Assembly (NCBI RefSeq): GCF_036192275.1
Contig: NZ_CP108088.1
Span: 2,232,001-2,296,000, forward strand
Length of the DNA: 64,000 nucleotides
Reading direction: 5' to 3'
DNA from: Streptomyces sp. NBC_00250
GTDB taxonomy: Bacteria > Actinomycetota > Actinomycetes > Streptomycetales > Streptomycetaceae
In this document: positions 52,708 to 61,101 of the stretch, piece after piece
Layout: every line of letters starts with the position of its first letter
Numbering within the stretch: position 1 is the stretch's first letter
The notes under the pieces: generated by a model
The model's input: only the letters and a program-made list of their open reading frames with translations
The model's database searches: none
Told to the model about the DNA's origin: nothing
Translations under genes and position numbers: made by a program

Positions 52708-52932
52708 TCACCGCACGCGCCACAGCGCCCGCCGCATACCGCCGAACGAGTGAACGCCGCCGTGGCGGTCGAGCAGGCGGTCGACGTGCCGCGCGAGGCA
52801 CCGAGCGACGGGCCGCACCCATGTGCCGTCGTCCCGGGTGATGTCGTCCCGGGTGATGTCGTCCCGGGTGATGTCGTCCCGGGTGATGTCGTTCCGGGTG
52901 ATGTCGTTCCGGGTGATGTCGTTCCGCTCCAT
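52708..52932 (-). CDS. Doubtful 74-residue ORF across the 15-bp repeat
   Basis: The frame from ATG 52932 runs through the minisatellite and gives six to seven copies of a five-residue unit (NDITR or DDITR), followed by 40 ordinary residues ending RALWRVR. There is no clear ribosome site. It is the only frame on the minus strand in this 336-base gap between the P450 and FHA genes that starts inside the gap, and it agrees with the direction of both. It may be a small repeat protein or chance coding. Confidence 0.3.
   Translation of the reverse strand: MERNDITRNDITRNDITRDDITRDDITRDDITRDDGTWVRPVARCLARHVDRLLDRHGGVHSFGGMRRALWRVR
52828..52926. repeat. 15-bp minisatellite, 6.6 copies
   Basis: The unit GTCGTCCCGGGTGAT is repeated head to tail six times (52828-52917) with a partial seventh. 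The first four copies are identical, and the last three share one C-to-T change (GTCGTTCCG), a polarity typical of expansion by slippage or unequal crossover. Each unit contains CCCGGG or TCCGGG and has a strong strand bias. Confidence 0.93.
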
Positions 52933-52977
52933 GCCGAGAGGCTGGACGGTCGCGAGCTCGGGCTTTCCGGGCGGTGC

Positions 52978-53526
52978 CTACCCGTGCGAGAGCCGGAACG
53001 ACATCTGCCCGAAGCCGACGACGTCCCCCGCCCGCACGACGACCGCGCCCGTGACCCGCCGGCCGTTCACGGTCGTGCCGTTCGTCGAGCCGAGGTCGCG
53101 CAGCACCCACATCCCGCTCTGCATCGACAGCTCGGCGTGCAGCCGGGAGGCCGTCTCGTGGCTGAGCCGGAGGCCGTTGACCGGGTCGCGGCCGATCCGC
53201 AGCGGGTGCGGGCCCGGCAGGGGCAGCAGCAGCTTCGGCAGCCGCTCGGCGCTCCAGGCGCGCCCCAGCCTGGCCGTGAACGCGGACATCCGCTCGACCG
53301 CGCCCACCACCCGGCGCGTCCAGGTGCCCTCGGTCCTCAGGTCGGCGGTGAGCAGGGCGAGTTCGTCGGGGCGCCTGGCCTGGAGCGCGCGCTCCATCCG
53401 GTAGATGAACGTGTCGTGCGAGAGACGTCCCTGAGCGGCGCCCTCACGGAGCAGCACCAGCGCGCGGTCCCGCTCGGCGTCGGTCAGCCGAGGGGTGTTC
53501 GCCGGAAGCTCGAAAGGGGTCGTCAC
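52978..53526 (-). CDS. DUF1707 plus FHA-domain protein
   Basis: A 182-residue signalling adaptor. Residues 12-60 are a DUF1707 helix bundle (LTDAERDRALVLLREGAAQG). The C-terminal FHA domain has the phospho-Thr site (LRIGRDPVNGLRLSHETASR, then DLGSTNGTTVNG). FHA domains read pThr marks made by Ser/Thr kinases; no kinase is nearby. GTG 53526 begins VTTPFELP, close to the family start; longer in-frame starts at 53604 or 53637 are less likely. It diverges from the GNAT gene across 134 bases. Confidence 0.85.
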   Translation of the reverse strand: MTTPFELPANTPRLTDAERDRALVLLREGAAQGRLSHDTFIYRMERALQARRPDELALLTADLRTEGTWTRRVVGAVERMSAFTARLGRAWSAERLPKLLLPLPGPHPLRIGRDPVNGLRLSHETASRLHAELSMQSGMWVLRDLGSTNGTTVNGRRVTGAVVVRAGDVVGFGQMSFRLSHG

Positions 53527-53660
53527 ATCTGTGATTGTCGGTCCGTCGGGCCCGTAGTGTCCAGAAGGGTCCCGGGCCGGGAAACCTCGTACCCCGCCGT
53601 CCATGATCGCTGCTACCGTCTGCGGACTCCGAATCAACCGTCCCCAGGGGGAAACACCAC

Positions 53661-54656
53661 GTGACCGCGTCTTCTTCGGCCGGACTCCACCCGCACGACC
53701 TCGTCATACGTCCGCTCGCCGGACCCGAGGAACTCGACCTGTTCCTCCGCCTCACCTACACGCTCGACCACGAGCTCGCCGACGACCTCGCCACCGGCCG
53801 CCGTCTGCCCGAGTGGATGTGGGTCGCCCTCGACGGCGACCGCCTCCTCGGCCGGCTCTCCTGGTGGGCGAACGCGGCCGGCGCCGAGCCGCAGGCGCTC
53901 GACTTCTTCGACCTCGCCCCGGAGCTCTCCTCGGAGGAGCGCGCCGAGATCGGCCTGCGGCTCCTGGAGACCGCCACGGCCGCCGTGATCCCGGCGGACG
54001 GGAAGCGCCCGGAGTTCGGCCGCTTCATGCCGGCGGACTGGCGCGACGTGCCGGAGACCCGGTCCCTCCTGGAGTCCGTCTTCGGCGTTCTGGAGGCCAC
54101 CGGGGCCCGCCCCCTCGTCGAGCGCCTCCGCCTGGAGTGGCGGCCCGGCACCCCCGTACCGGAGCCGAAGGGCCGGCTGGAGTTCCGTCCGGTGCGGGAC
54201 CGTGAGGACCTGGTCACCCTGATGACCCCGGTCATGGAGGGCACGCTCGACGCGCACGGGCAGGCGGATCTGGCCTCCGGCCTGTCGACGCGGGAGGCCG
54301 CGGAGCTGCACTACGACGAGGAGTTCGCGCACTACTCCTCGCCCCAGGAGTGGTGGCAGGTGGCCCAGCTGCCGGAGAGCGGCGAGCCGGTCGGCTTCGT
54401 CGTCCCCGCGCGCAACAACTACCACCACACGATCGCGTACATCGGCGTGCTGCCGGCCCACCGCGGCAACGGCTACATCGACGACATCCTGGTGGAGGGG
54501 ACCCGCGTCCTGGCCGCCGCCGACGTGCCCCGGATCCGGGCCGCGACCGACCTGGGCAACGTGCCGATGGCGGACGCCTTCGCCCGTGCGGGCTACATCA
54601 ACTTCGAGCGTGCGATCAACTACGTGTGGGACGCGCCGGGCGCGGCGGGTTCCTGA
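53661..54656 (+). CDS. GNAT-family N-acetyltransferase (large, two-module)
   Basis: A 331-residue protein. The C-terminal GNAT module is clear (TIAYIGVLPAHRGNGYIDDI, with the acetyl-CoA RGNG loop, and GNVPMADAFARAGYINFERA). The N-terminal half (LDLFLRLTYTLDHELADDLA and WMWVALDGDRLLGRLSWWAN) looks like a second, degenerate GNAT fold. GGGGGA before GTG 53661 supports the start. The acceptor is unknown. It ends 118 bases before treZ in the same direction. Confidence 0.83.
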   Translation: MTASSSAGLHPHDLVIRPLAGPEELDLFLRLTYTLDHELADDLATGRRLPEWMWVALDGDRLLGRLSWWANAAGAEPQALDFFDLAPELSSEERAEIGLRLLETATAAVIPADGKRPEFGRFMPADWRDVPETRSLLESVFGVLEATGARPLVERLRLEWRPGTPVPEPKGRLEFRPVRDREDLVTLMTPVMEGTLDAHGQADLASGLSTREAAELHYDEEFAHYSSPQEWWQVAQLPESGEPVGFVVPARNNYHHTIAYIGVLPAHRGNGYIDDILVEGTRVLAAADVPRIRAATDLGNVPMADAFARAGYINFERAINYVWDAPGAAGS

Positions 54657-54699
54657 CTGCCAGGATGGACGCGGCGGTCGTTCGCTGATCCGCCGAGCT

Positions 54700-54749
54700 G
54701 ATCCGTGCGTGGATCCGTGCGTGGATCCGATGCTGGGATCCGTGCGTGG
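54700..54749 (+). repeat. 12-bp direct repeats before treZ
   Basis: GATCCGTGCGTG occurs at 54700-54711, 54712-54723 and 54738-54749, with the related GATCCGATGCTG at 54724-54735. The cluster ends 25 bases before the treZ start, in the place of its leader. It could be a slippage product or a cluster of regulator sites. Confidence 0.7.
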
Positions 54750-54774
54750 TTGGTCCGTCGACGAGGGGATTTCC

Positions 54775-56526
54775 GTGCTCTTCGAGGTGTGGGCGCCGAA
54801 CGCCCGTGACCGGGTGACGCTGGAGCTGAACGGCTCCGGGCATCCCCTGGAGCGGGACGCCGAGCGGGACGGCTGGTGGACGGGTGTCGTGCCCGCCGAG
54901 GACGGCGACCGGTACGGCTTCTCGCTGGACGGCGGGCATCTGCTGCCCGACCCGCGCTCCCGTCGGCTGCCCGACGGGCCGGACGGCCTGAGCGCGGTCG
55001 TCGACCACTCCGCTTACACCTGGCGGAACGAGTCCCCGAAGCTGCGGCTGCGCAGCGCCGTCCTGTACGAGCTGCACCTCGGCACCTTCACCCCGGAGGG
55101 GACCCTCGACGCGGCGGCCGCGCGCCTCGGGGAGCTCGCGGGCCTCGGCATCACCCATGTGGAGCTGATGCCGCTGTGCCCGTTCCCCGGGGTGCGGGGC
55201 TGGGGCTACGACGGGGTCGCGCCGTGGGCGGTGCACGAGCCGTACGGCGGCCCCGAGGCGCTGAAGCGGTTCGTGGACGCGGCACACGGGCTCGGCATGG
55301 GCGTGGTCCTGGACGTGGTGCACAACCACCTGGGGCCCTCCGGCAACCATCTGCCGTTCTTCGGCCCGTACTTCACGGAGACCCACCACACCCCGTGGGG
55401 CGCCGCGGTGAACCTGGACGCGCCCGGCTCGGACGAGGTCCGGGCGTACTTCCGGGGCAGCGCGCTCGCCTGGCTGCGGGACTACCGGATCGACGGGTTG
55501 CGGCTCGACGCCGTGCACGCGCTCGCCGACACCCGGGCGCTGACCTTCCTGGAGGAGCTCTCGGCGGCCGTCGACGAGCTGGCGAAGGAGCAGGGCCGCC
55601 CGCACTTCCTGATCGCCGAGTCCGATCTCGCCGACCCGCGGACGACCACCCCGCGCGCGCTCGGCGGACTCGGGGTCCACGCCCAGTGGAACGACGACTT
55701 CCACCACTCCCTGCACACCGCCCTGACCGGCGAGGCCCAGGGCTACTACGCGGACTTCGCCCGTGCCCCGATGGCCGCGCTCGCGAAGACGCTCACCCAT
55801 GTCTTCTTCCACGACGGCACGTACTCGGCCTTCCGGGGCCGCCGTCACGGCCGTCCCGTGGACCGGGAGCGCACCCCCGCCCACCGCTTCCTCGGCTACG
55901 CCCAGACCCACGACCAGATCGGCAACCGGGCCCTGGGGGACCGCCTTTCGGCCTCCCTCTCCCCCGGTCTGCTCGCCTGCGCGGCGACCCTCGTCCTCAC
56001 CGGCCCCTCGGTGCCGATGCTCTTCATGGGCGAGGAGTGGGGGGCGACCACGCCCTGGCAGTACTTCACCGACCACACCGATCCGGAGCTCGCGGAGGCG
56101 GTACGGCGGGGCAGACGGCGGGAGTTCGCGGAGCACGGCTGGGACGAGAACGAGGTGCCCGACCCTCAGGAGCCGGCCACCCGCGACCGTTCGGTCCTCG
56201 ACCGGGCCGAGCGCGAGCGGGGCCCGCACAGGCGGCTGCTCGCCTGGTACCGCCAGCTCATCGCGCTGCGCCGCACCCTGCCCGACCTGACGGACCCGGA
56301 CCTGGCGGGCGTGAAGGTGGCCTTCGACGAGGAGGCCCGCTGGCTGGTCTTCCGGCGCGGGATCCTGCGGGTGGCCGTCAACCTGGGCAAGGAGCCGGCG
56401 GTGATCCCGCTCGGCTCCAACGGCCGCGACAAGGTACTGGCGGCGTGGGAGCCGGTCGATACCCCGGCGGTGGACGGGGTCCTGCGGCTCCCCGGCGAGT
56501 CGGCGGTCGTCCTGACGGACGGCTGA
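54775..56526 (+). CDS. treZ: Maltooligosyltrehalose trehalohydrolase
   Basis: A 583-residue GH13 enzyme that releases trehalose from the maltooligosyltrehalose made by TreY. The N-terminal CBM48-like domain starts VLFEVWAPNARDRVTLELNG. Catalytic regions are MGVVLDVVHNHLGPSGNHLP, IDGLRLDAVHALAD (nucleophile Asp), LIAESDLADPR (acid Glu) and QTHDQIGNRALGDRL. GTG 54775 follows GAGGGG at good spacing; the longer frame upstream passes through the 12-bp repeats. The route glycogen to GlgX to TreY to TreZ is complete in this window. Confidence 0.92.
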   Translation: MLFEVWAPNARDRVTLELNGSGHPLERDAERDGWWTGVVPAEDGDRYGFSLDGGHLLPDPRSRRLPDGPDGLSAVVDHSAYTWRNESPKLRLRSAVLYELHLGTFTPEGTLDAAAARLGELAGLGITHVELMPLCPFPGVRGWGYDGVAPWAVHEPYGGPEALKRFVDAAHGLGMGVVLDVVHNHLGPSGNHLPFFGPYFTETHHTPWGAAVNLDAPGSDEVRAYFRGSALAWLRDYRIDGLRLDAVHALADTRALTFLEELSAAVDELAKEQGRPHFLIAESDLADPRTTTPRALGGLGVHAQWNDDFHHSLHTALTGEAQGYYADFARAPMAALAKTLTHVFFHDGTYSAFRGRRHGRPVDRERTPAHRFLGYAQTHDQIGNRALGDRLSASLSPGLLACAATLVLTGPSVPMLFMGEEWGATTPWQYFTDHTDPELAEAVRRGRRREFAEHGWDENEVPDPQEPATRDRSVLDRAERERGPHRRLLAWYRQLIALRRTLPDLTDPDLAGVKVAFDEEARWLVFRRGILRVAVNLGKEPAVIPLGSNGRDKVLAAWEPVDTPAVDGVLRLPGESAVVLTDG

Positions 56527-56594
56527 GCCCACCGCATCCACGTGACGGCCGGGCCCGCCGCGCCCGTACGCGCCCGTACGCGCCTGCTCGACGA

Positions 56595-57758
56595 TTACTC
56601 GACGATCGCCATTTCGTGCGGGGTGTTGTTGAAGCGGCGCCCCGCGCCGTCCTCCGTCGCCGTCACGATGTCCTCGATGCGGACGCCGAAGCGGCCCGGG
56701 AGGTAGACGCCCGGCTCGATGGAGAAGCACATGCCGGGCACGATCGGCAGCTCCTCGCCCTCGATCATGTACGGCGGTTCGTGCGTGGTGACGCCGATGC
56801 CGTGGCCGGTGCGGTGGATGAAGTACTCGCCGTATCCGGCGTCCGCGATGACCTTGCGGGCCGCCCGGTCGACGTCCTGGCAGGCCACGCCGGGCCGTAC
56901 CGCCTCGAAGCCGGCCTGCTGGGCCTCGCGTACGAGGTCGTGGACGCGCCGCTCCTCGTCGGTGGGTTCGCCGACGTGGACGGTTCGGGTGGTGTCGGAG
57001 CCGTAGCCGTGCTTGAGCCCGCCGAAGTCGAGGACGACCATGTCGCCGTGCTCGATGACCCGGTCGCCGGCCTCGTGGTGCGGGTTGGCGCCGTTGGGGC
57101 CGGAGCCGACGACGGTGAAGTCGACCTGCGAATGCCCGAAGCGCAGGAGCAGCGCGGCGAGGTCGGCGGCGACGTCGGTCTCCTTGCGGCCGGCGAAACG
57201 GACCGTGAGGATCTCGCCGTACGCCCGGTCGGCGGCGGCTCCGGCGGCCGCGATCCGGGCCAGCTCGTGGGCGTCCTTGACGCCTCGGAGCATCGGCAGG
57301 GCCTCGGTGAGGGAGACGTACGAGGTCCCCGGGAGGGCCTTCTGGAGGCCGATGAGGTGCATGGCCCAGGCGTTGTCGCTGACGCCGAAGCGCCCGTCGA
57401 CGTCGAGGAGGGGTGCGGTGACGGCGTACGGGTCCTTGCCGTCCGTCCAGTCCCGCAGGGTGAGCGCGGCGGCCCCGACGGCCTTCTCGGCGTCGGGGGC
57501 CTCCAGGGTCGGGACGACGAGGACCGGGTCCTGTCCGGGGGCGATCACGAGGGCGGTGAGCCGTTCGGTGATGGCGGTGGGCTGGTAGCCGGTGAGGTAG
57601 ACGAGGTCGGGGCCGGGGGCGACGATCACGCCCGCGAGTCCGGCCTCGGCGGCGGACTCGGCGGCGCGGGTCATCCGGGCGCGGTAGTCGTCCGCGGTGA
57701 ACGGGACGGGGGTCTCGCCCCGCTCCTCGGCCGCTTCGGGGGCGGGGGTGCTCGACAT
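56595..57758 (-). CDS. M24 aminopeptidase P/prolidase-type metallopeptidase
   Basis: A 387-residue Xaa-Pro-type peptidase. A creatinase-like N-domain is followed by the pita-bread domain with the metal ligands: MVVLDFGGLKHGYGSDTTRT (two Asp), IHRTGHGIGVTTHEPPYM (His), FSIEPGVYLPGRFGVRIEDI (Glu, then Glu in RIED). A good AAGGAGA precedes ATG 57758. It removes N-terminal residues before Pro or cleaves X-Pro dipeptides in the cytoplasm. It converges with treZ, and the 68-base gap holds CGCCCGTACG direct repeats but no clear hairpin. Confidence 0.88.
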   Translation of the reverse strand: MSSTPAPEAAEERGETPVPFTADDYRARMTRAAESAAEAGLAGVIVAPGPDLVYLTGYQPTAITERLTALVIAPGQDPVLVVPTLEAPDAEKAVGAAALTLRDWTDGKDPYAVTAPLLDVDGRFGVSDNAWAMHLIGLQKALPGTSYVSLTEALPMLRGVKDAHELARIAAAGAAADRAYGEILTVRFAGRKETDVAADLAALLLRFGHSQVDFTVVGSGPNGANPHHEAGDRVIEHGDMVVLDFGGLKHGYGSDTTRTVHVGEPTDEERRVHDLVREAQQAGFEAVRPGVACQDVDRAARKVIADAGYGEYFIHRTGHGIGVTTHEPPYMIEGEELPIVPGMCFSIEPGVYLPGRFGVRIEDIVTATEDGAGRRFNNTPHEMAIVE

Positions 57759-57832
57759 GGGGTCTCCTTCTCGGCTCCGCTGCGTCCTGGACGTACAGCA
57801 TCCTGCCGTGACGGACCCCCGCCCGCGACCGG

Positions 57833-58792
57833 TCAGCGGCGGTCCGGGCCCTGCGCGATGAGCCGTTCCAGGAGCTCCTGGAAGTCGTCGCCGACGACGA
57901 TGCGCAGGTCCCCCCGCTCCTCGTCGTGCTCGCTGAGCTGGGTGAGCGTGCCGCCGCGCCACCAGAAGACGTACGGGCTGATGGCGCCCGGCGTGTCCTC
58001 GTACCCGGAGGCGGCGAAGGAGGCCATCGCGCCGAGGGCCGGGATGATCGAGGTGTCGCGGATGGGGTGGAAGGCGAGCTGGTGCCGGAACGGCATGGCG
58101 ACCAGGGCGCCGTGTTCGCCTATCGGCAGGCCGGTGACCCGGCGGACGACTCCGTCCAGGTCGAGGACGCGGCTGGCGGTGTAGAAGGAGTCGCCGAGGA
58201 TGATCTCGAAGCACATGCCGTCGGCGTCGCGGACGGTCTCGTGCTCCTCGACGGGCAGCCCGCGCAGATTGCGCAGGGCCCGGTCGCGCAGCTGCGCGTG
58301 GTCGCCGAGCCGTTCGAGCGCCTCGTCGGTGAGCATCATGACGCTCTCCGGCAGGTCGAGCGCGAGGATCTCGTACAGGCCGGGGCCGACGGTCCTCGCG
58401 TACCCGAAGGCGGCGGCGTCGATGCCGTCGCCGCTGACGACCCGGGGGTAGAGCTGGGAGCGGATCTGCTCGGGCGGCAGGGTGTCGAGCGCGGAGGGGC
58501 CGTCCATGGCGCGGACGACCAGCCCGATGTGCCGGTTGATCATGCCGGGCCAGACGCGGGGGCCGCGCCGGTCCTGGTGGCAGACGGCGGCGAGGTTGCC
58601 GAGACCGAAACGGCGGCCCTTGTCGTCGACGACGTGGTCGGCGTAGACGCTGACCTCAAGGCCGAGCTCGGCGAAGGTCTCCCGGACGCGGCCGCGGAAG
58701 AGCGCGGCCTCGCGCTGTGAGAAGTACGCGAACCCGGGGTCCCTCGGTGCGTCGTCGCCGTCCCGCCTCGGTCCTCGTCGCAACCACCCCAC
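57833..58792 (-). CDS. Uncharacterised YtpQ/DUF1444-like protein
   Basis: About 319 residues, soluble, with no signal or membrane segment. The pattern LYEILALDLPESVMMLTDEA, then RDRALRNLRGLP and ILGDSFYTASRVLDLDGVV resembles the YtpQ (DUF1444) family. The match is by eye and tentative. The start is uncertain: GTG 58792 has GGAAGG upstream, and GTG 58822 would add ten residues. It lies just downstream of a LysR gene and upstream of the M24 peptidase on the same strand, so all may be transcribed together. Confidence 0.65.
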   Translation of the reverse strand: MGWLRRGPRRDGDDAPRDPGFAYFSQREAALFRGRVRETFAELGLEVSVYADHVVDDKGRRFGLGNLAAVCHQDRRGPRVWPGMINRHIGLVVRAMDGPSALDTLPPEQIRSQLYPRVVSGDGIDAAAFGYARTVGPGLYEILALDLPESVMMLTDEALERLGDHAQLRDRALRNLRGLPVEEHETVRDADGMCFEIILGDSFYTASRVLDLDGVVRRVTGLPIGEHGALVAMPFRHQLAFHPIRDTSIIPALGAMASFAASGYEDTPGAISPYVFWWRGGTLTQLSEHDEERGDLRIVVGDDFQELLERLIAQGPDRR

Positions 58793-58841
58793 GCCCGCCC
58801 GCCTTCCGTCGCCGTTGCGCACAGGGTAGCGACTGCGGGTG

Positions 58842-59723
58842 TCAGCTCTTGAGCCGTCGGGTGAACTCGGCCACCGGGCCACTGGGTTCGGCCCGTGCGC
58901 CGGCCAGGACGAGCAGCTCGGTGCGGTGGACGAGGCGGGGCGCGACCAGCGGGACGGCGGTGGCGCCGGAGACGTCCGCCGCCACCGGCGCGGGCAGCAG
59001 CGCCAGACCGTGACCGGCGGCGGCCAGGGCGGCCAGGGTGCGGGTGTCGGTGCCCTCGTAGCGCAGGGCGGTACGGAATCCCCGCCCGGCGGGCCCGCCG
59101 TGGGCGCCCCGCAGCTGGTCGAGGGGGAGGCCGGCGGCGGGCGCGTCCAGCCAGCGGGCGTCGACGAGGTCGTCGAGGCGGAGCCCGGAGCGTCCGGCGA
59201 GCGGATGTGTGGCGGGCAGGACCACGGCGAGCGGCTCCTCGGCGACGCCGGTCGCGGTGAGCGGGGCGACGTCGGGCAGTCGCAGCGGGTCGCTGGGGGC
59301 GGCGATGCCGTCGACGAGCCCGGCGTCGGCCTCGCCGGTGGCGACGGCGACGGGCACCCGCTCGCGGGACAGGGCGCGCAGGGTGACGCCGGTGGCGGGG
59401 AGTGCGGCGAGGGTACGGGGGTGCAGGGCGAGCGGGGAGGCGGCGACGCTCAGGGTGGCGCGGGGCGCGGCCGCGAACCGGTCGAGGTCGGCGCGGGCCG
59501 CGTCGAGGCGGAGCAGCAGCGCCCCGGCGTGTTCGAGGAGCCGCTCCCCGGCCGGGGTCGGGGCGACGGGGCGCCGGGTGAGCAGCGGCAGCGCGAGGTC
59601 GGTCTCCAGGGCGGCGATGTGCTGGGAGACGGCGGACTGGGTGTAGCCCAGCTCGCGGGCGGCCTCGGAGAAGGAGGCGAGCCGGGCGACGGTGACGTAC
59701 GTACGGAGGAGGTGCGGGTCCAT
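58842..59723 (-). CDS. LysR-family transcriptional regulator
   Basis: A 293-residue LysR regulator. The winged HTH is LRTYVTVARLASFSEAAREL followed by GYTQSAVSQHIAALE. A two-lobed periplasmic-binding-like effector domain follows (LSVAASPLALHPRTLAALPA and TRTLAALAAAGHGLALLPAP). A helical-repeat protein gene ends 18 bases upstream on the same strand, so the two are probably one operon. The divergent amidotransferase-like gene beyond it is a possible target. The inducer is unknown. Confidence 0.9.
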   Translation of the reverse strand: MDPHLLRTYVTVARLASFSEAARELGYTQSAVSQHIAALETDLALPLLTRRPVAPTPAGERLLEHAGALLLRLDAARADLDRFAAAPRATLSVAASPLALHPRTLAALPATGVTLRALSRERVPVAVATGEADAGLVDGIAAPSDPLRLPDVAPLTATGVAEEPLAVVLPATHPLAGRSGLRLDDLVDARWLDAPAAGLPLDQLRGAHGGPAGRGFRTALRYEGTDTRTLAALAAAGHGLALLPAPVAADVSGATAVPLVAPRLVHRTELLVLAGARAEPSGPVAEFTRRLKS

Positions 59724-59741
59724 GGGGTGCGCCGGGGCCCG

Positions 59742-60275
59742 TCAGGACCCGTCGGGGGCGGTGAGGAGCGCCTGCGCGTAGTGGGCGAGGGAGCGGTTGT
59801 AGCGGGGCAGGAGGGGGGCGAGGGCGCCGAGGGCGAGGGAGGCGGCCTCGCGGTCGCGCCCGGTGTCGGCGAGGGCGAGGGCGAGGAAGGCGTCGACGGC
59901 GCCGGAGAGCGCGAGCTCGTCGGCGTCGAGCCGGTCGGCGGGGATGTCCCGCTCGGCGGTGAGGAGTTCGACGCTGCGGTCGGGCCGGCCGAGGTTGCGC
60001 AGGCTACTGGCGAGCTGGATGACGGCCCGGCGGCGGCGCAGCCCGGTGAGGCGCTGGTCGAGGGCGCGCCGGTAGAAGCGCACGGCCTCCTCCGGTTCTC
60101 CGGTGGAGTCGTGGGCGGCGCCCTGCTCGAAGAGGGCGGCGGCGTCGTCGGCGGGGCGCTCGGCGGCGAGTGCGGCGACGCGGGCGCGGAAGTCGGCGGG
60201 CTCATGGGCGTCGAGCCGCTCCCAGAGCGCGGCGACGCGGCGCTCCCAGTCGGCCGGTTCCTGATTGTTCGTCAT
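59742..60275 (-). CDS. Helical tetratricopeptide-like repeat protein
   Basis: A 177-residue soluble all-helical protein with TPR-like pairs (DAAALFEQGAAHDSTGEPEE then AVRFYRRALDQ; AVIQLASSLRNLGRPDRSVE then LL). The first 35 residues are acidic (ERRVAALWERLDAHEPADFR). Such proteins are scaffolds and are common next to regulators in Streptomyces. ATG 60275 has a weak ribosome site. It is co-directional with the LysR gene (18-base gap) and diverges from the amidotransferase-like gene. Confidence 0.82.
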   Translation of the reverse strand: MTNNQEPADWERRVAALWERLDAHEPADFRARVAALAAERPADDAAALFEQGAAHDSTGEPEEAVRFYRRALDQRLTGLRRRRAVIQLASSLRNLGRPDRSVELLTAERDIPADRLDADELALSGAVDAFLALALADTGRDREAASLALGALAPLLPRYNRSLAHYAQALLTAPDGS

Positions 60276-60372
60276 GGGGGTCACCCTATCCACCCCCGTA
60301 TAAGCATTCGTGATGGAGAGTGCAGAGATCATCGTTGGACGTGAACGGGCGGCGGCGCCAAGGATGGTCCCC

Positions 60373-61101
60373 ATGAACAGCACGAGCACCCTCCCTCACA
60401 CCCCCCGGATCGCCCTGGTCGGCGACCGCTCCGGGCACGTCCGTTCCCACGTCCGGATCCCCGTCCTCCTCGACGCCCTCGCCGAGCGCGACGGCCTCGC
60501 CCTCGACGCGTACTGGATCCCGACCGGGGACGCGGAGACGCCGGGCGCGGTGAAGGGCTTCGACGCGGTGTGGGTGCTCCCGGGGAGCCCGTACGCGAGC
60601 GAGGCGGGCGCGCTGGCCGCGATCCGCACGGCCCGCGAGGACGGCATCCCCTTCCTCGGCACCTGCGGCGGCTTCCAGCACGCGCTCCTGGAGTACGCCC
60701 GGGACGTGTGCGGTCTGACGGGCGCGGCGCACGCCGAGAACGACCCGTCGGCCGACGCCGACGACCTGCTGATCGCCCCCCTCGCCTGCTCGCTGGTGGG
60801 CCACGAGGGAGTCGTACGGGTCACCCCCGGCTCGCTCGCCGAGCAGGCCCTGGGCGCGGAGCGGACGACGGAGCGCTACCACTGCGACTACGGCCCCGAC
60901 AGCCGCCGTCTGGACACCCTGCGGGCGCACGGCATGCGGTTCACGGGCGCGGACGAGGAGGGCGGCATCCGCATCGCGGAACTCCCCTCGCACCCCTTCT
61001 TCCTGGCGACCCTGTTCCAGCCGGAACTGTCGGGCGACGGCACCCGCCCGCACCCGCTGATCCGGGCACTGGCGGTGGCGGCGACGGAGCACGCGGGTTA
61101 G
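60373..61101 (+). CDS. Class I glutamine amidotransferase-like protein (CTP-synthase C-domain related)
   Basis: A 242-residue stand-alone GATase1-fold protein, close to the glutaminase half of CTP synthase. The nucleophile elbow is FLGTCGGFQHALLE (Cys98). In active glutaminases a His-Pro-Glu follows; here the position reads LFQPELSGDGTRPHP, so Gln replaces His. Glutaminase activity may be lost or altered. The ATG start at 60373 is one of three nearby (60310, 60364). Its stop overlaps the convergent DUF6223 stop by three to four bases. Confidence 0.8.
   Translation: MNSTSTLPHTPRIALVGDRSGHVRSHVRIPVLLDALAERDGLALDAYWIPTGDAETPGAVKGFDAVWVLPGSPYASEAGALAAIRTAREDGIPFLGTCGGFQHALLEYARDVCGLTGAAHAENDPSADADDLLIAPLACSLVGHEGVVRVTPGSLAEQALGAERTTERYHCDYGPDSRRLDTLRAHGMRFTGADEEGGIRIAELPSHPFFLATLFQPELSGDGTRPHPLIRALAVAATEHAG

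Noticed and set aside
52828..52926. CRISPR array
   Set aside because: The 15-bp units abut one another without spacers, so it is a minisatellite. No cas genes are present.
52823..53404. Plus-strand frame starting with SSRVM repeats
   Set aside because: It runs through the minisatellite and then antisense to the FHA domain, whose coding sequence is certain on the other strand.
50867..54656. Natural-product biosynthetic cluster around the P450
   Set aside because: No synthase, ferredoxin, tailoring or resistance genes are adjacent; a lone P450-like gene is not enough.
54616..57801. 1061-codon frame on the minus strand across treZ and the M24 peptidase gene
   Set aside because: It covers two unrelated real genes out of frame, and its translation is Arg/Pro-rich low-complexity sequence.
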